From assembly GCA_016880595.1 (NCBI GenBank), contig JAEHDC010000004.1:1-9303 (forward strand): a stretch of 9,303 nt of DNA, in the 5' to 3' direction. The notes under the pieces are model-generated. The model was given only the letters and a program-made list of their open reading frames with translations. It was not told the DNA's origin and did no database searches. The translations under genes were made by a program, and so were the position numbers. How positions within the stretch are numbered: the first letter of the stretch is position 1; the number at the start of each line of letters is the position of its first letter. Origin of the DNA: Candidatus Saccharimonadota bacterium (GTDB taxonomy: Bacteria > Patescibacteriota > Saccharimonadia > Saccharimonadales > EFPC-124). Shown in pieces: positions 6,657-9,303 of the stretch.

Positions 6657-7052
6657 TTAAATTCCTCCGGCAAGCTGTACTAGCTGCCGTTTTACGCTTG
6701 CGTCTAGCTCAAGTTTTGGTGTGCGCACAATAACGCCGCCGATCAACTCTGGCTCAACAGCTTCATTTAACTCTATATTTGTTGCACCTGTAGCTTTTTT
6801 AAGCATATCAACAATATTGCTGCGCGAAGCTTGGTTTAGGCCAAAAGCAGAACAAACCTCGGCGCTGAGCAGACCCTGATTTTTTAGCAGCTCGTTCGCA
6901 ATATCACTAATTAACAGATGTGCGGAGCTAGTTTGCTTGTTTTGAATCAAATAGGCAGCTGTTTGACGCAAAAGCTCGTGTTGACGCTCTGGATGCGCAA
7001 CTATCAAGCGAGCTAATTCGCGCGCAACGCGCTGACGGCTAAGCTTAGCCAT
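6657..7052 (-). CDS. atpH: ATP synthase F1 delta subunit, short form
   Basis: A 131-residue delta (OSCP-like) subunit, which joins the peripheral stalk (b) to the top of F1. The C-terminal half is clear: LLSAEVCSAFGL (61-72) and the delta signature within ELNEAVEPELIGGVIVR (94-110), then LELDASVKRQLVQL. Bacterial delta subunits are usually near 175-180 residues. The loss is in the N-terminal helical bundle, here about 60 residues rather than about 105, the part that binds the alpha N termini. ATG 7052 is chosen because AAAGGAG (7069-7063) sits 10 bases upstream; the in-frame ATG at 7076 lies before that site and would add only 8 residues. The start is one base after the atpF stop, and atpA starts one base after its own stop. 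Confidence 0.93.
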   Translation of the reverse strand: MAKLSRQRVARELARLIVAHPERQHELLRQTAAYLIQNKQTSSAHLLISDIANELLKNQGLLSAEVCSAFGLNQASRSNIVDMLKKATGATNIELNEAVEPELIGGVIVRTPKLELDASVKRQLVQLAGGI

Positions 7053-7053
7053 C

Positions 7054-7620
7054 TTATGCACGCTCCTTTGTTGCATTAGTAATTGCTGCGTCTATGAGGC
7101 GCGCATCTTTGGCGGCATCAAGTTTTTCGCCAATTATGCGTTCGGCTGCAACCGCCACAAGCTTGATAGTTTCAGACTTAAGCTCGGCGCGAGCTTTAGT
7201 AAGCTCAACATTCATTTGCTCTTTTGCCTCTTTAACAATGTGCTCAGCGCGTTTTGCAGCTTTTTGCTCGGCAGCCTCAACAGCTTGCGCCGCCTCTTTT
7301 TGGCTGGAGCTTATAACTTCATCAGCTTCTTTACGGGCGTCGGACAGCATTTTGGCAATTGTTTTTTCGGCACCCTTAAGCTTTTCCTCGGTCTCGGCCG
7401 CGTTTTTTAAGCTGTCTTCAACAGCTTTCTGACGCGCATCCAAAACAGCAATAAGCTTACCAAAAACAAACTTCTTCAGAATCAACAGCACAATAACAAA
7501 GGTAATAAGCTGGAATAAAAATGATTTCCAGTTTAAACCTAGTGCCGAGATACCACCAGCGGCTTCTGCCGATTCTGCCGCCACTTCTGATTCGGCAATG
7601 GTAGTGAGTAGCTGTAACAC
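7054..7620 (-). CDS. atpF: ATP synthase Fo subunit b, peripheral stalk
   Basis: A 188-residue subunit b. It has an Ala/Glu-rich N-terminal stretch (about 1-28) before the single membrane helix (about 34-50, in SFLFQLITFVIVLLILKKF). After that comes a long charged, alanine-rich helix with the family run VLDARQKAVEDSL (about 59-71). This dimerises as a coiled coil and holds F1 against the a subunit. The start is GTG at 7620: AAGGGG overlaps the atpE stop codon 9 bases upstream, and no ATG exists nearby in frame. The N-terminal extension is somewhat longer than in E. coli b. Only one b gene is seen, so the stalk should be a homodimer. Gap to atpE is 13 bases; atpH follows after one base. Confidence 0.96.
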   Translation of the reverse strand: MLQLLTTIAESEVAAESAEAAGGISALGLNWKSFLFQLITFVIVLLILKKFVFGKLIAVLDARQKAVEDSLKNAAETEEKLKGAEKTIAKMLSDARKEADEVISSSQKEAAQAVEAAEQKAAKRAEHIVKEAKEQMNVELTKARAELKSETIKLVAVAAERIIGEKLDAAKDARLIDAAITNATKERA

Positions 7621-7633
7621 TAAAAATTACCCC

Positions 7634-7849
7634 TTAGTTTGTAGTAAATACAATCAGTAGCACAAAGGCTAGCACGGCGTCGACCAAACCGGCCATAATA
7701 AAGGCGGCTGACAATACTTTACCTTGCACCTCTGGGTTGCGGCCGATAGCCTTAACGGCTGACGAGCCGATCATTGCAACGCCCAATGCTGGGCCAAGCG
7801 CGCCAATTGCAATTGTTAAACCTTTGATTAAATTCGGGTCGATTTCCAT
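7634..7849 (-). CDS. atpE: ATP synthase Fo subunit c, rotor ring
   Basis: A 71-residue c subunit: two membrane helices (about 7-34 and 45-68) joined by the polar loop GRNPE (36-40), which contacts gamma and epsilon. The ion-binding carboxylate is D57 in MAGLVDAVLAF, an aspartate as in E. coli rather than the more common glutamate. The first helix has GALGPALGVAMIG (16-28). Sodium-type c rings have glutamine four residues after this proline; here it is V24, which favours protons. AAGGAG lies 5 bases before ATG 7849, and a 10-bp tandem repeat rich in A and T lies just upstream. High translation relative to its neighbours is expected because the ring needs about ten copies. Confidence 0.97.
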   Translation of the reverse strand: MEIDPNLIKGLTIAIGALGPALGVAMIGSSAVKAIGRNPEVQGKVLSAAFIMAGLVDAVLAFVLLIVFTTN

Positions 7850-7861
7850 AATATCTCCTTA

Positions 7862-7880
7862 TTTCTTAAACTTTCTTAAA
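7862..7880 (-). repeat. Tandem A/T-rich direct repeat before atpE
   Basis: TTTCTTAAA occurs at 7862-7870 and again at 7872-7880 (plus strand reading), a 10-base period, in the 41-base gap between atpB and atpE. On the mRNA it reads UUUAAGAAA twice, ending about 12 bases from the atpE start. An unstructured A/U-rich stretch here could raise ribosome loading on atpE, as is known for the E. coli atpE initiation region. The function is inferred from position only. Confidence 0.35.
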
Positions 7881-7890
7881 AATCAATCTT

Positions 7891-8718
7891 TCAAACCACA
7901 GCTTTTGGATTAGGTACGGAAGAATGATTATCTGGTGGATGTGACTCCTCGTCATGCGTAACTGTGGCCATGCCAAGATACGCCGTGGTGAGCATGATAA
8001 AAATATAGGCTTGAATTGCACTAAAGAAGATCTCCATAAAATAAACTGGAATAGTAGCTGCCCAACCAAAGTTGCCAGCCAAGCTGCTCATGACGCTCAT
8101 CAAAACTTCACCGGCGTAAATAACGCCAAAAAGACGCATGCTAAGCGTGATGATGCGAATAAATTCACTCATTACCTCAATAAGCCCCATAAACAAATTC
8201 ATCGGGTTCCAAGGCTTATTTGTAAAATAATGCTTTAGGTGGTTGACAATGCCAATTTCTTTGATTGCAAAAAACTGAACCAGACCAATAGTTAAAACAG
8301 CAAGTGCCAGTGTACCGTTAAGATCTGTTGTAAAGGGCCGGAGGAGTGGAGACACGCCTTCGGCTGTTGTTGCCGTTATAGAACCGACGCCTGGAAACAA
8401 GCCTGACAAATTGCTAATAATAATAAAGGTAAAAAGAGTAAGGTAAAGTGGCGCATATTTTAGAGCTTTTTTGCGATCGCCACCAAAATTCTCGGACGCA
8501 GCATTAATGAGCATATCTACTAAAGTCTCTACAGTAAAAGCGAATTTATTCTTAGGGCGAAAAGTACTTTTACGCAAAGCCATCGCAAACAATACAACAA
8601 CGATGACGCCAAGGATCACCCCAAAAAGCATTGAATTAGTAACAGAAAGTGGACCAATATTAAACAGTGGCTCCGCTGCCAGCGGTACGCTCCCGCTACT
8701 TGCCATAATCTTAAGCAT
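7891..8718 (-). CDS. atpB: ATP synthase Fo subunit a, ion channel
   Basis: A 275-residue subunit a, providing the half-channels beside the c ring. The essential arginine is R195 in SMRLFGVIYAGEVLM (193-207), with E204 in the AGE triplet. The partner region reads YFMEIFFSAIQAYIFIML (226-243), with E229 and Q236 at the places of E. coli H245 and Q252. Several membrane segments are visible, including 29-48, 92-109, 136-151 and 177-215. The C-terminal tail after YLGMA (247-251) is about 24 polar residues. ATG 8718 is chosen: AAGGGG sits 5 bases upstream. An earlier GTG at 8724 would overlap that ribosome site. It is the first gene of the operon; no atpI-like gene precedes it. It ends in TGA. Confidence 0.96.
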   Translation of the reverse strand: MLKIMASSGSVPLAAEPLFNIGPLSVTNSMLFGVILGVIVVVLFAMALRKSTFRPKNKFAFTVETLVDMLINAASENFGGDRKKALKYAPLYLTLFTFIIISNLSGLFPGVGSITATTAEGVSPLLRPFTTDLNGTLALAVLTIGLVQFFAIKEIGIVNHLKHYFTNKPWNPMNLFMGLIEVMSEFIRIITLSMRLFGVIYAGEVLMSVMSSLAGNFGWAATIPVYFMEIFFSAIQAYIFIMLTTAYLGMATVTHDEESHPPDNHSSVPNPKAVV

Positions 8719-8773
8719 GCACACCCCTTAGAGCACAATGAACAATAGCCGGTGACTGTATAAAATATTTCAT
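8711..8773 (-). CDS. Possible 20-codon upstream ORF in the atp leader
   Basis: ATG 8773 opens 20 codons (begins MKYFIQSPAIV) and ends in TAA at 8713-8711, overlapping the atpB start by 8 bases. Given the -10 at 8789-8784, the transcript should start near 8777, leaving only about 4 bases before this ATG. If translated, it would be near-leaderless and would deliver terminating ribosomes onto the atpB start. No Shine-Dalgarno site precedes it and no homology is recognised, so it may be fortuitous. Confidence 0.28.
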   Translation of the reverse strand: MKYFIQSPAIVHCALRGVHA

Positions 8774-8783
8774 CAATGCCGCC

Positions 8784-8812
8784 AGTATAACAAGAATTGC
8801 GGTTATACTCAA
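8784..8812 (-). promoter_or_regulatory. Main atp operon promoter, sigma70 type
   Basis: Minus strand: -35 TTGAGT (8812-8807), a 17-base spacer, and -10 TATACT (8789-8784), with TG one base before the hexamer (extended -10). Both the spacing and the hexamers are close to the housekeeping consensus. The upstream 50 bases are very rich in A and T, with a run of seven T, and could act as an UP element. The expected transcript start is near 8777, giving an untranslated leader of about 59 bases before atpB. Confidence 0.8.
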
Positions 8813-8880
8813 GTGTTTTCCAAAAAAATACAGCTATTTTACATCAAATTTTATATATACACGTCTTTATCTAATCTTTA

Positions 8881-8889
8881 TGCTAAAAT
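8881..8889 (+). promoter_or_regulatory. Extended -10 directly before the divergent gene
   Basis: TGCTAAAAT is an extended -10 (TGn plus TAAAAT, one mismatch to TATAAT). No convincing -35 lies upstream. The hexamer ends 6 bases before ATG 8896, so transcription would begin at or beside the A of the start codon, giving a leaderless mRNA. The spacer AATTTTT-type sequence contains no ribosome site, which agrees with this. Confidence 0.48.
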
Positions 8890-8895
8890 ATTTTT

Positions 8896-9303
8896 ATGAA
8901 GGTCGCCAAACCATTGGCTTTTGCCTACAGGGAGCTCATTTTAAATCGTCGCAAGCAGATTCCTTTTTGGATTCTTGTAGGTTTTTTACCTACGTTTATT
9001 ATTAGCCGCCTTCTGGTTCATAATTACCCTGATGTTTTTATGCAAGTGTATGGCGTTCATGTGCATCATTTTACTTACGGAATTTTTGTACTGGCAATTG
9101 TTGGCTTTGTATCTTTAGTTTGGAACAATTTTTCTAGGACAATTTTAGCGATTCTGTATGGAATTGGGTTATCGCTGTCATTTGATGAATTTGGCATGTG
9201 GCTCCGGCTTTCAGACAATTACAACCTAGAGCAGTCTGAAGATATAATGGTTAGCATCTTGGTTTTTTTGGTCTTTTTGGTTTACGGCATTGGAATTTTG
9301 CGG
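8896..9303 (+). CDS. Unknown integral membrane protein (3' end outside window)
   Basis: An open frame of 136 codons runs from ATG 8896 to the right edge. After a basic N terminus (RELILNRRKQ, 12-21), hydrophobic segments lie at about 23-40, 59-76, 81-96 and 117-135. Two polar motifs stand out: HVHHFTYG (55-62) at the start of the second segment and SFDEFGMWLRL (95-105) at the end of the third. His and Asp/Glu clusters at membrane edges could bind a metal, but this is inference. I have an impression of similar uncharacterised membrane proteins with HxHH and DEF-x-x-W motifs in Gram-positive and CPR bacteria, not verified. No Shine-Dalgarno site precedes the ATG; a -10 lies 6 bases away. It diverges from atpB and shares its promoter region, so the two could be co-regulated. 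No function is assigned. Confidence 0.75.
   Translation, partial: MKVAKPLAFAYRELILNRRKQIPFWILVGFLPTFIISRLLVHNYPDVFMQVYGVHVHHFTYGIFVLAIVGFVSLVWNNFSRTILAILYGIGLSLSFDEFGMWLRLSDNYNLEQSEDIMVSILVFLVFLVYGIGILR

Noticed and set aside
6656..6673. TTG start for atpA at 6673
   Set aside because: The added codons are the Shine-Dalgarno region (GGAGG) of the true ATG at 6655, and family alpha subunits begin near that ATG.
7053..7076. ATG 7076 as atpH start
   Set aside because: It lies upstream of the AAAGGAG site and overlaps atpF by 23 bases; ATG 7052 fits the site. Even the longer form would remain short for delta.
7891..7893. UGA recoded as glycine, as in some CPR lineages
   Set aside because: No in-frame TGA occurs inside any of the conserved genes, and TGA ends atpB at a sensible position, so the standard code fits.
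8719..8724. GTG start for atpB at 8724
   Set aside because: The G of this GTG is the last base of the AAGGGG ribosome site; ATG 8718 has correct spacing.

Overview
The window is dominated by a complete F-type (F1Fo) ATP synthase operon, read on the minus strand from about 8777 down to a terminator at 2193-2227. The gene order is canonical, atpB-E-F-H-A-G-D-C. It is followed on the same strand by two genes of a complex I / group 4 hydrogenase type membrane complex: a NuoB/HyfI-like small subunit (2038-1487) and a HyfB/NuoL-like ion-translocating subunit (1485 to beyond the left edge). On the plus strand, diverging from atpB, a partial unknown membrane protein starts at 8896 and runs off the right edge.

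Organism: a bacterium using the standard code (TGA, TAG and TAA all act as stops), with mid GC, clear Shine-Dalgarno sites and sigma70-like promoters. The short delta subunit, compact gene spacing and the odd redox-type module suggest a reduced-genome lineage, possibly Patescibacteria/CPR. That is an impression from sequence style, not a proven assignment.

Layout from right to left. 8725-8895 is a divergent promoter region: a good -35/-10 pair for the atp operon, and a -10 so close to the plus-strand ATG that this mRNA may be leaderless. 8718-5132 holds atpB, atpE, atpF, atpH and atpA with gaps of 1-41 nt. 5131-4976 is an anomalous 156-nt interruption between atpA and atpG, bounded by an 8-bp inverted repeat. 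4975-2249 holds atpG, atpD and atpC. 2248-2039 contains the atpC terminator, a palindrome over an extended -10, a 10-11 codon ORF with a strong ribosome site, and a second terminator-like hairpin. This looks like a regulated leader for the complex I-like genes. 2038-1 holds those genes.

How they fit together: the ATP synthase couples ion flow to ATP synthesis or hydrolysis, and its c subunit looks proton-type. HyfB-type subunits move ions across the same membrane, so the two modules would share one ion gradient. The most striking point is that the NuoB-like subunit has lost three of the four cysteines that hold the 4Fe-4S cluster in its family, each replaced by aspartate, while the rest of the fold is well kept. 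A complex I-like machine without its terminal Fe-S cluster is the best candidate here for an undescribed system.
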